Assembly (NCBI GenBank): GCA_021773555.1
Contig: JAJFKA010000162.1
Location: forward strand, 1-32,275
Direction: 5' to 3'
Origin: Gammaproteobacteria bacterium
GTDB lineage: Bacteria > Pseudomonadota > Gammaproteobacteria > Pseudomonadales > Azotimanducaceae
DNA length: 32,275 bases
Of the stretch, positions 8,735-15,561 are shown one piece after another. The notes beneath the pieces were generated by a model. The model was not told where the DNA came from and ran no database searches. It saw only the letters and a list, made by a program, of their open reading frames with translations. The first letter of the stretch is position 1. Each line of letters opens with the position of its first letter. Both the position numbers and the translations under genes were made by a program.

Positions 8735-8935
8735 CGACTGCGACTTGCTGCTCCAACTCAACCATCTCACTTTCACTGAAGTCAAGCCCCGCGAGAATCT
8801 CTCCATTTTGCTCACCGAGTCCTGGTGGCGGACCTTTAACACTGCCCGGTGTTGCGCTCATTTTGACCAGGTTGCCGCCAACTTTCGAAGCGCCAATCGC
8901 CGGTATATCAATTTCAACAATGTACTCGTTGGCGA
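8735..8935 (-). pseudogene. C-terminal remnant of CaiB/BaiF (class III) CoA-transferase
   Basis: Upstream of and in frame with the TPR-CHAT gene, the minus strand encodes I-D-I-P-A-I-G, G-N-L-V-K-M-S-A-T-P-G, then G-P-P-P-G-L-G-E-Q-N-G-E-I-L. This is the hallmark C-terminal end of class III CoA-transferases (GNPVKxSxTPG ... PPPxLGEHxxEVL), and the intact relative at 26568 ends similarly (G-P-P-P-R-L-G-E-H). The gene body is missing: the sequence switches to the IS91-like end at 8936. Its own stop codon is also gone, so the frame runs on into the next gene. Any protein started at 8861 would be an artefact of this fusion. Confidence 0.8.
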
Positions 8936-9209
8936 GGGTATAGGTTGAATTAGATACGCTTTTCTAAAGACAACCAAGCACAACTCGGCCAAGAAAATAA
9001 GTTTGAATGTCATTTCGCCTGGAATTCGCTGTTACAGGCCAATTTCAAGACTGGATTTTGTTAAGTACAATGCTTTCCTGACTGCCCCAGGATCACACGG
9101 CCGACACCGTCCCCATCAAGGCTGGCAGATGTCAGGGTAGTTGTGTCGAATGCGAGAATAAACCCTCTGGCGGTGAGCGGCTCCTTGCCTGAGAGGCCCC
9201 ATCCAGACC
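8936..9209 (-). mobile_element. IS91-like element end, copy 2 (longest)
   Basis: Full-length copy of the dispersed repeat, near-identical to 15165-15437. On the minus strand it contains the last codons of an IS91-like transposase with its stop at 9132, then about 195 bases of non-coding terminus ending at 8936. That terminus abuts the decapitated CoA-transferase gene. The right border at 9209 is only where the two copies stop matching; the transposase remnant itself continues to about 9450. No flanking target duplication is seen, as expected for IS91-type rolling-circle transposition. Confidence 0.75.
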
Positions 9210-9450
9210 AAGATGCTTCAATATTTTCTCAATAACGTCTGGATCTTCAATGCAGGCGATGATCTCATGGGGCGGCCTCCCGTCTTGCCACCGCACTTCT
9301 CACACTTCTCGATTTCGATGCGGAAGGCCGCCCCCTTAAAACACGCTTCAATCGTTGTGTCCACGTCATCGAATAGGCTTTGCTCTTGCCAGCCTGCGCA
9401 TGCTGTAGCGGCCCATCTACCGGCGTGGAACACCCCTGGAAGGTTTAGAG
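9132..9450 (-). pseudogene. IS91-family transposase, C-terminal remnant with frameshift
   Basis: One frame encodes A-A-F-R-I-E-I-E-K-C-E-K-C-G-G-K. The next encodes E-I-I-A-C-I-E-D-P-D-V-I-E-K-I-L-K-H-L-G-L, then S-R-S-P-P-E-G-L-F-S and a TGA at 9132-9134. This is the typical C-terminus of IS91-family Y2 transposases (VFxIDxxxCxxCGG ... IIAxIEDPxVIxKILxHL ... PPxxGLF). A short insertion, about 9260-9280, separates the frames. The N-terminal zinc-binding and catalytic HUH/tyrosine parts are missing, as the kinase gene ends at 9463. It is inactive. Families with similar ends exist, but the IS91 assignment fits all three motifs. Confidence 0.75.
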
Positions 9451-9462
9451 AGTCGGTAGAGT

Positions 9463-11025
9463 TCACGTCGTGATTAAGAATTCTCTAGCAAGCCTTTGGG
9501 CCACTTGCGCCACGGGCGCGTGATCCTGGCTTGAAAGTATCACCAGGTTGTTTGTTTCAGCCTTTGTGAAAGGGCTGAATGAATCTTTCTGGTTCAGGTA
9601 ATGCGTGAAAGTAGCCTCAGATGCATCCTGATCTCTCTTGCCCAGTCTTCTTCTGGCGGTCTCATCGTCTGTTACACACTGTACGATTTTCCACTTCAAG
9701 GGAATGCTGTCGGCGAATAAAGTGAAGGCATCCCGCCATTCCGAGTGAATCATGGTTGAATCAACCACGACACCATGGCCAGACTCGAGAATCTGCCTGG
9801 CTAGATCTATCAGAATGTCTAGTGTTTTCTTATTGGCTTCCGGCGAATAGATGTTGATGTCATTCCCATCACTTGATTCAAGTAAACCGACACCGAACAA
9901 TCGTTTGCGTTCTATATCGGAGCGAATCCGAATAAAGGATGTGCTGTTTGCTATTTCATTGGCAACGGTGGTCTTGCCACTGCCGGAAAGTCCGCACATC
10001 AAAATCAGGCCGCGATTCTTGTTCTGACTATACGCAGCAGCACGATCGAGATAGTGATCACACTCGGTAAAATCAAGGTCACTCTGGGCTGCCCTGATTG
10101 CCGCAATTTTTGCCCTGACCATTGCCCGGTAGACCAGATAGTAGGGCAACACAGTCAATAGTGCATAGTCACCCGTCATTTCCAGATATTCATTCAAAAA
10201 TTGATGAGCGAAATTGTGCAAACCATGAGTTTCGAGATCCATAATGGTGAAAGCAATATCGCTGGCGGTATCGATCCAGAGCAAATCCTGACTGAATTCG
10301 ACACAATCGAAAGCCTGGCATTTTCCGTGCCTGTAAAGCAGGTTGCCAAGATGCAGGTCACCGTGACACTCACGGACAAAACCTGCTCTGTGTCGCCGGT
10401 CCAGTTCAGAATGAATCCGGCGATACTCTGATTCGGTCCAGTCGGATAACTGCTTGAGTATTTTTTTGTGGTTATCACTCAGTCGATGAGACAAAGAATC
10501 GAAGTTCTCTAAAACAGGTGCGTGGACCTGCTCCGGGGTGCCAAAATTTTCGTGTGGTGTTGTCGACAGACTATTATGAAATTCACTGACTGTTGTGCCA
10601 AGCGCAGTGACAATCAGCCTGGTAAGCAGACCTTTCTCCGCGATGTTGCGCAATATGGAGGACTGGGGAAATCGGCTCATTTTGACAGCATATTCAAATG
10701 GCTCAGTTGTTTCGCTACCAGCGGTCACTACCAGCGGTTCAGTTTCTGAGCCGCATATAGCAGTGACTTCCAGATAGATGTCTGCTGCCGTCCTGGAATT
10801 AAGCCTTAGTTCCTCTTCACAAAAATGTTTACGGCTGGAAAGTGAAGTTGCGTCGACAAATCCCAGATTCAGAGGCTTTTTTATCTTGTAAACATAGTCG
10901 CCAAGCAGGACTAGCCATGAGATATGCGTTTCTATTAATTCTGGGTCTTCACAAGTATGAGGAATACCAGTGCCTGTGAGGAGTGCTTCTGCTAGTCGTA
11001 GGCTCAAATCACCCGCCTGAATCAT
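9463..11025 (-). CDS. Bifunctional aminoglycoside-phosphotransferase-like kinase / P-loop ATPase
   Basis: A protein of 520 residues with two parts. The N-terminal half is an APH-type kinase, with C-H-G-D-L-H-L-G-N at 220-228 (catalytic loop) and A-F-D at 238-240 (metal-binding aspartate). The C-terminal half starts with a Walker A loop, G-L-S-G-S-G-K-T-T at 345-353, as in the gluconate-kinase/zeta-toxin-like P-loop kinases (AAA_33). This fusion is a widespread bacterial family of unknown substrate; the APH likeness alone does not imply drug resistance. The ATG at 11025 lies 23 bases after the acyltransferase stop, so the two are probably co-transcribed. No strong ribosome-binding site is visible. 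The 3' end lies just before the IS91-like remnant and appears complete. Confidence 0.85.
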   Translation of the reverse strand: MIQAGDLSLRLAEALLTGTGIPHTCEDPELIETHISWLVLLGDYVYKIKKPLNLGFVDATSLSSRKHFCEEELRLNSRTAADIYLEVTAICGSETEPLVVTAGSETTEPFEYAVKMSRFPQSSILRNIAEKGLLTRLIVTALGTTVSEFHNSLSTTPHENFGTPEQVHAPVLENFDSLSHRLSDNHKKILKQLSDWTESEYRRIHSELDRRHRAGFVRECHGDLHLGNLLYRHGKCQAFDCVEFSQDLLWIDTASDIAFTIMDLETHGLHNFAHQFLNEYLEMTGDYALLTVLPYYLVYRAMVRAKIAAIRAAQSDLDFTECDHYLDRAAAYSQNKNRGLILMCGLSGSGKTTVANEIANSTSFIRIRSDIERKRLFGVGLLESSDGNDINIYSPEANKKTLDILIDLARQILESGHGVVVDSTMIHSEWRDAFTLFADSIPLKWKIVQCVTDDETARRRLGKRDQDASEATFTHYLNQKDSFSPFTKAETNNLVILSSQDHAPVAQVAQRLAREFLITT

Positions 11026-11048
11026 TTAGTTGAAGGGTGCTCGTTTTG

Positions 11049-12257
11049 TCATTGATCATGGTCAGTTGTCTGGTATTTGATGTGGTTTGTATTCTTCATT
11101 GCTGGAAGCCCTTTGACAGGTAGTTCTTTGACTCCAAAAAGGAGTCTCATCAAATTGTAGGGTCGTATGGCGAAGTGATAGAAAGCCATAATGGAAACTA
11201 TAGTGGCCGTTGTAATGAAGAAATACTTTGTCCATAGACCTATCTCGAATTCCACCACCCAATACCCCAACAATGTAATAATAGTGAGGTGTAAAATAAA
11301 CAATGGATAGACTGCCTCATTGATGTAGCTCAGTAATGAATTAGAGAACCGCAGGTACCTGGCAGCGAAGCCAAGGCAAGCCAGGATGCTGCACCAGACC
11401 ATGGTGATTTTGATCACGCAGTAGGAAAGATACTTAATTATGATGTAGCTATCGTCGATATTTGCCTCAAGGTTCATTCCACCGAAGATTAAATAAAGAC
11501 CGCAGGTGGTAGCGACAGCTCCAAATAACGAGAAAAACCGCAGCTCGCAGGCGTTATCCAGTAGTTGTTCATCATTGGCAAACACAAACCCCGCCAGAAA
11601 GATAAGAAACCAGTGAAAGAAATTGGCCCAGTCGTGAATCAGATCAGGGAAACCGGGGAAAATCGCACGCAGGCTTATCTCAACGATGGTGAGAGGAATG
11701 ATAAATTCGTAGATTCCGTATCCTCTGCCACGCAGCGCCAGTTGAGTCAGCTTTTGATTATTGTTTGCCGTTAGCCAGCTAAACGCTTTCATGCCCAGCA
11801 GGCAGAAAAGGTATAGATAGACGATGAACCAGAAGTGATGCCAGGTGAGATTTCCGGCAGGATAGACACCGTCTGTAAAAAAGTGTGGGTAGAATTCGAT
11901 AAAGCTACCTGTGAACTCGGCCAGAAACAACTTTTCCGCATATATCATTGGTGGGACGACCAGCAGTATACCGACCACCAGTGGTATTAATAGTTTTCTG
12001 CTTCGCTCTTTCAGAAATTCACGATTGGATCTTCTTTTTTTAGCGAAAGCGACACCGACACCAGAGATAAAAAATAGCAGTGCCAGCCTGAACTGGTGGG
12101 AAATGGATACGAAATTCTGTAGCACCTCCGACGTTTCCCGGTTCTGGATCATAGGGATACCACCAGGAATAAAGAAGATAGCTGTATGGAAGTAGATCAG
12201 GATCCCAAATGCAATGATTCTGAGCCAGTCAAGATCGAACCTTCTTGAATTAATCAT
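11049..12257 (-). CDS. Acyltransferase-3 family integral membrane protein
   Basis: About 402 residues, opening M-I-N-S-R-R-F-D-L-D-W-L-R-I-I-A-F, the classic D-x-x-R start of acyltransferase-3 proteins, with F-H-T-A in the first helix supplying the conserved histidine. Some ten hydrophobic segments follow. These inner-membrane enzymes move acyl groups (acetyl or succinyl) to sugars, glucans or peptidoglycan components. I chose the ATG at 12257 over one at 12281 because GGGGAG lies just upstream at proper spacing, and because it overlaps the stop of the DUF2147 gene by eight bases, implying translational coupling. The acceptor is unknown. The kinase gene follows closely downstream. Confidence 0.85.
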   Translation of the reverse strand: MINSRRFDLDWLRIIAFGILIYFHTAIFFIPGGIPMIQNRETSEVLQNFVSISHQFRLALLFFISGVGVAFAKKRRSNREFLKERSRKLLIPLVVGILLVVPPMIYAEKLFLAEFTGSFIEFYPHFFTDGVYPAGNLTWHHFWFIVYLYLFCLLGMKAFSWLTANNNQKLTQLALRGRGYGIYEFIIPLTIVEISLRAIFPGFPDLIHDWANFFHWFLIFLAGFVFANDEQLLDNACELRFFSLFGAVATTCGLYLIFGGMNLEANIDDSYIIIKYLSYCVIKITMVWCSILACLGFAARYLRFSNSLLSYINEAVYPLFILHLTIITLLGYWVVEFEIGLWTKYFFITTATIVSIMAFYHFAIRPYNLMRLLFGVKELPVKGLPAMKNTNHIKYQTTDHDQ

Positions 12258-12717
12258 GGCACTCTCCCCTGGAACCGGCATTGAGCATCGTTAGCATGCT
12301 GTCCCGAAAGTGATCGAATCGTACCCAGGTCTGGCTACGCCCCAGTAATGGAAGGCCGACGTAGCCGCGTAGCTGCAGGTGATCCTCATCAAGCAAACGT
12401 ATAGTTGCCCTGTAGACTTTCCCTGAACCCGGGTCATAGAGTTCGCCACCAGTCCAGTCGCTTCCTTGACGATTAAATCCGGAACCTAGCGTCAGCCCGC
12501 TGATCAGCTGGCCTCTATCAGCTTTTACGGGGTTGTTCTTATCGGCTAATGTGGGATCGAAGGTCCGATGGATGATTAACTTTGCCCTATTGTCATACGT
12601 TTCGATATGAACAACGGCATCAAAGCCTGGTACTACCCAATATCCAGATATAGTTGGGTTGGCGTCTACTGACGTAGAACTCAACGCCAGTAGTAGCGCT
12701 GTTACAAATGGTTTCAT
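12250..12717 (-). CDS. DUF2147-family exported protein
   Basis: About 155 residues starting M-K-P-F-V-T-A-L-L-L-A-L-S-S, a signal peptide with probable cleavage after V-D-A. The mature part has the DUF2147 pattern: G-Y-W near its start, W-T-G-G-E-L-Y-D-P-G-S-G-K-V-Y in the middle, and L-R-G-Y-V-G-L-P-L-L-G-R-S-Q-T-W near the end. The family is a small beta-barrel of unknown function, usually periplasmic. GGAG six bases upstream of the ATG at 12717 supports this start over a TTG seven codons earlier. It is the first gene of a run with the acyltransferase and kinase. An ATCCGT repeat cluster lies in its upstream region. Confidence 0.8.
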   Translation of the reverse strand: MKPFVTALLLALSSTSVDANPTISGYWVVPGFDAVVHIETYDNRAKLIIHRTFDPTLADKNNPVKADRGQLISGLTLGSGFNRQGSDWTGGELYDPGSGKVYRATIRLLDEDHLQLRGYVGLPLLGRSQTWVRFDHFRDSMLTMLNAGSRGECHD

Positions 12718-12795
12718 CACCTGCTCCATAGAAATCAATTGCAGGTGATTTGAAACCAGACGTTAACAATGTTCTGCCGAAACCTGAAGAGAATA

Positions 12796-12836
12796 TGACG
12801 GATGTTGAAATCCGTATGCTTTAAACGAATCCGTCA
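12796..12836. promoter_or_regulatory. ATCCGT repeat cluster upstream of the DUF2147 operon
   Basis: TGACGGAT (12796-12803), ATCCGT (12810-12815) and ATCCGTCA (12829-12836) lie between the araC-type gene and the DUF2147 gene. The first two form a six-base inverted repeat with a six-base loop. The first and third form a perfect eight-base inverted repeat. The second and third form direct repeats 19 bases apart, close to the one-to-two helical-turn spacing AraC-type regulators favour. It could be an operator or, alternatively, a hairpin ending the regulator transcript; no U tract follows. Confidence 0.35.
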
Positions 12837-13886
12837 GTCAGGCTCCTGAGCAAAACGGTAGTCAGAGGGGGTTTTTCCGTGAATATCCTTGAAAGCTTTG
12901 TTAAAAGAAGAGATTGATTTAAAGCCAACGTCAAGAGCCAGGGTGAGGATCGGCAGGCTAGTCTCTTTCATAAGGCGTAAAGAGACTTCTTCTATACGAT
13001 AGTGATTCAGAAATTGATTGAAGTTCCTGAATTTAAGTTGCTGATTAATGATTGTTCTCAAGCGATAGGCGGGTATTGACAGTTGTTCTGATAAGTCGCT
13101 GATCGTTGCCCCATGGCTTGCATAGAACCTACCCTCGGTCATGGCGTTTGTTATCCTCTGGATATCGGCCTGGGAATCCGCCTGATTTTCGCGTTGATTG
13201 GTAATTGTCGCTGAAGATGATGATTTGTGTACTGAACCCCATTGCAGATCGCTTCGCAGTCGGAACAGGTATGTATTTGCAGCCAGTGTAATCAAAAACA
13301 GTAACATGGACCCCGCAATTTCGATTGGAAGCGGCATTGTTCCGGTAACCCATATCTCGACCAGTATGATGACTGAAGCCAGCAAGCCAGCGCCCGCTGC
13401 GATGGGTACCCGCAGGTTTAAGCGTCGAGTGACGAGGTCACTGGTTCGACCATCCAGCGCCTTATAAACTACATGCAGGACAAATCCGAGTTTAATGGCC
13501 TGTGGCAGAAGATCAAAAAGGAATGCATTGATGGCCTGGTTGGCAATAACCCCCAACTCTATCCACCACGGGATCCATAGGAACATGTAGGTGAACCAGA
13601 AGATCCAGAATCCAGGCGGTATGGTTTCGTCATCATCAAAAAAGCGTTTAGCTAGCAACCATAAAATAGCAGGGATACTGTTGGAGATGATCGCTCCCGC
13701 CTGGTACAACAGGCCGTTTCCAAATAGTTCTGTCACAAACGGCATAATCATGTAACAGGCAAAACTGAAGCTGGTAGCAGCAACAAGCAATCCAAGTGGG
13801 TTGCGTTGATAGAGGATGTGGTACGCGCACAGAAATATAATTTGCGACAGTGCCAGCATTCGAAAAGTGTAGTGGATATCTTCCAT
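12834..13886 (-). CDS. AraC-family regulator with N-terminal membrane domain
   Basis: A protein of 350 residues. The first ~215 are dominated by seven or so hydrophobic helices (for example F-L-C-A-Y-H-I-L-Y and F-W-I-F-W-F-T-Y-M-F-L-W). A polar linker rich in S, Q and N follows. The last ~100 form an AraC-type double helix-turn-helix, with I-S-D-L-S-E-Q-L-S-I-P-A-Y-R-L-R and L-A-L-D-V-G-F-K-S-I-S-S-F-N-K-A-F-K at the C-terminus. Membrane-anchored AraC proteins of this layout are thought to sense a membrane or periplasmic signal directly. The next genes on the strand (DUF2147, acyltransferase, kinase) are likely targets, and an ATCCGT repeat cluster lies between. The ATG at 13886 has no obvious ribosome-binding site. 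Confidence 0.85.
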   Translation of the reverse strand: MEDIHYTFRMLALSQIIFLCAYHILYQRNPLGLLVAATSFSFACYMIMPFVTELFGNGLLYQAGAIISNSIPAILWLLAKRFFDDDETIPPGFWIFWFTYMFLWIPWWIELGVIANQAINAFLFDLLPQAIKLGFVLHVVYKALDGRTSDLVTRRLNLRVPIAAGAGLLASVIILVEIWVTGTMPLPIEIAGSMLLFLITLAANTYLFRLRSDLQWGSVHKSSSSATITNQRENQADSQADIQRITNAMTEGRFYASHGATISDLSEQLSIPAYRLRTIINQQLKFRNFNQFLNHYRIEEVSLRLMKETSLPILTLALDVGFKSISSFNKAFKDIHGKTPSDYRFAQEPD

Positions 13887-13921
13887 ATTATGGGTGATAA
13901 ATTTAATTCAGGCTTTTCATT

Positions 13922-13959
13922 AAAAAGGCACGCCAATAGTCATACTGTTAATGCCTGCC
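13922..13959 (-). terminator. Probable intrinsic terminator of the winged-helix methyltransferase gene
   Basis: On the minus strand, GGCAGGC and GCGTGCC can pair (one mismatch) around a loop of about 20 bases and are followed by five T. It lies about ten bases past the stop at 13970 and ahead of the araC-type gene, so it should separate the two transcripts. Confidence 0.45.
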
Positions 13960-13969
13960 AACAATAATA

Positions 13970-15055
13970 CTATGGTCTGACCTCATAATAGAGATTCCCC
14001 GGGTCCTTGAAGTCGTGCATCAGGAATCGAGTAAACCCGGCTGCGCGGCTCATTTCCTCAGCGACCGCTGGATTAAACCCCAGTGTCCCTAAACCGGCGC
14101 CACCTTCCTCGGACATTGCGGATGACATGCAGGACATCAGGGAAAACCCGTACATCATAGCCAGCATCGGGTTACGCAAATTGTCTTCAAAGCGGGGTTT
14201 ACTCCGGATATCTTTGATAAACCAGGTGCCATCTTCCTTAATGCTTTCCCTTATTTTAGAGATGACCAGATCCGGGTGGGTCATGTCATGTATGCAATCG
14301 AAGGTGATGATAAGGTCATACTGACCCGATGCAGGGATATTCTCACCACTGGATCTGTGGACCTCAACATTATCAAGACCCATATCCCGTGCCACTTCCT
14401 TGACTCTGGCCACCGCGTGCTTATTCGGGTCAAAGGCATGAAAAGTGGATGCTGGAAATGATTCGGCGAGTGAGAGAATGATGGCCCCATCTCCACAACC
14501 AACATCAGCCACCATGCAGCCGTTTTTTAGTTTTTCTTCAACGCCATCCAGCACGGGAATCATCCTGGGAACGACCTGGTTCTTTGCTGCCTTCCAGTGT
14601 CTTGTTTCACCCCGTCTTGCACCTTCAGGGCCGGAGGACTCATAAGTGTTCCCGAGTCCAGTTCGAAATGATTTCAGTAGTGCGTCAACGGCTTCTCGGG
14701 GCGTACCCCCGTCGAAATTTTCGAGCATGAATGACGGACTCCTGTCATCACCCAATAGTTCAATACCGACTTCCGGAAGCTCGAATCGACCATCATCTGG
14801 CATATAGTTAAGGATCTTTCCGGCCGCCTGGAGTCGCAGCCATTCGAGAACCCATCGTTCATGCAGGCCACTTTTTTCGCTAAGTTCTTTTGCAGATATT
14901 GGCCCAACGCCCGCCATGTGCTCGAATAAGCCGAGCTGCCGCCCGACGTGAATCATCAATGAGATTGTTTCAGCTTGCTTGTACTGCCAGAGACGCGCTG
15001 CATATTCATTGTTTTGTTGTTTGACGGCTTGTTCGCCTGTGTCGTGAATACCCAT
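13970..15055 (-). CDS. Class I SAM-dependent methyltransferase with winged-helix N-terminus
   Basis: A protein of 361 residues. Residues ~25-105 resemble the dimerisation winged helix of small-molecule O-methyltransferases (I-S-A-K-E-L-S-E-K-S-G-L-H-E-R-W-V). The SAM-binding motif I is V-A-D-V-G-C-G-D-G at 182-190, with the acidic end of strand 2 in H-A-F-D-P-N and motif IV near I-T-F-D-C-I-H-D-M. The set-up matches the family of the mycobacterial Rv2258c protein, whose substrate is not known to me. AAGGA lies seven bases upstream of the ATG at 15055. Thirteen bases further upstream is the stop of a glutamine-synthetase-like gene now destroyed, so this gene may have lost its original promoter. 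Confidence 0.85.
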   Translation of the reverse strand: MGIHDTGEQAVKQQNNEYAARLWQYKQAETISLMIHVGRQLGLFEHMAGVGPISAKELSEKSGLHERWVLEWLRLQAAGKILNYMPDDGRFELPEVGIELLGDDRSPSFMLENFDGGTPREAVDALLKSFRTGLGNTYESSGPEGARRGETRHWKAAKNQVVPRMIPVLDGVEEKLKNGCMVADVGCGDGAIILSLAESFPASTFHAFDPNKHAVARVKEVARDMGLDNVEVHRSSGENIPASGQYDLIITFDCIHDMTHPDLVISKIRESIKEDGTWFIKDIRSKPRFEDNLRNPMLAMMYGFSLMSCMSSAMSEEGGAGLGTLGFNPAVAEEMSRAAGFTRFLMHDFKDPGNLYYEVRP

Positions 15056-15067
15056 TAACTTTCCTTA

Positions 15068-15164
15068 TTAAATAATTTCGAAATACCGTTCAAGTTCCCA
15101 CTGGGTTGGCTGGCGGCGATCAGGGTCTCCACCGTCGGTGTGGTATGAGAACCATTCCAGCTTC
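15068..15164 (-). pseudogene. C-terminal tail of a probable glutamine-synthetase-family gene
   Basis: The last 32 codons of a minus-strand gene end at a TAA at 15068. They encode L-E-W-F-S-Y-H-T-D-G-G-D-P-D and T-Q-W-E-L-E-R-Y-F-E-I-I. The W-E-x-x-R-Y-x-E end with an upstream E-W-x-x-Y-H recalls the C-terminus of type III / GlnT-like glutamine synthetases. All upstream sequence is replaced by the IS91-like end at 15165. The identification rests on a short tail and is uncertain; what is clear is that a gene was cut here. Its stop lies 12 bases before the methyltransferase start, so the two were probably an operon. Confidence 0.45.
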
Positions 15165-15437
15165 GGGTATAGGTTGAATTAGATACGCTTTTCTAAAGAC
15201 AACCAAGCACAACTCAGCCCAGAAAATAAGTTTAAATGTCATTTCGCCAGGAATTCGCCGCTACAGGCCAATTTCAAGGCTGGATTTGTTAAGTATAATG
15301 CTTTCCTGACTGCCCCAGGATCACACGGCCGACACCGTCTCCATCAAGGCTGGCAGATGTCAGAGTAGTTGTGTCGAATGCGAGAATAAACCCTCTGGCG
15401 GTGAGCGGCTCCTTGCCTGAGAGGCCCCATCCAGACC
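15165..15437 (-). mobile_element. IS91-like element end, copy 3
   Basis: Near-identical to 8936-9209, with the transposase stop at 15360-15362 and the residues S-R-S-P-P-E-G-L-F-S just inside. Its terminal edge at 15165 abuts the cut glutamine-synthetase-like gene. On the other side the match ends at 15437, earlier than the transposase remnant of copy 2, so this copy lost more of the element. A plus-strand TATAAT occurs at 15294-15299 and could act as an outward promoter toward the reductase gene. Copy 2 has TACAAT at the same place. Confidence 0.75.
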
Positions 15438-15534
15438 TGGACATTCCTGTTCAGCTACCCTGACCTCGCTTGACTGTGCCAAACAAACTATGTCTAGATC
15501 AGGTACAACGCCGCTAACACTGAGGAACCGAATC

Positions 15535-15561
15535 ATGAAGTCGATCTGGATATTGCTATGA
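15535..15561 (+). CDS. Possible 8-codon leader peptide coupled to the aldo/keto reductase
   Basis: An ATG at 15535, preceded by GAGGA at good spacing, opens a frame of eight codons (M-K-S-I-W-I-L-L). Its TGA stop overlaps the reductase start codon as ATGA. The reductase ATG itself has no clear ribosome-binding site, so ribosomes ending the leader could restart on it. It could equally be the chance remains of the gene's former upstream region. Confidence 0.25.
   Translation: MKSIWILL

Noticed and set aside
4671-8861. A 1396-residue protein started at 8861.
   Set aside because: Its first residues are a CoA-transferase C-terminus and the signal peptide would be internal; the start at 8615 fits better.
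9150-9209. On the minus strand CTCTCAGGCAA and nearby bases resemble the 3' part of a glycine riboswitch; the same in 15378-15437.
   Set aside because: The stretch is explained as coding sequence for the end of the IS91-like transposase (frame continuing from I-E-D-P and K-H-L-G-L), and the first aptamer half and core of a riboswitch are absent.
9463-11025. Antibiotic-resistance aminoglycoside phosphotransferase.
   Set aside because: The APH part belongs to the common chromosomal fusion with a P-loop kinase, which is not known as a resistance enzyme, and the gene context is not that of a resistance cassette.
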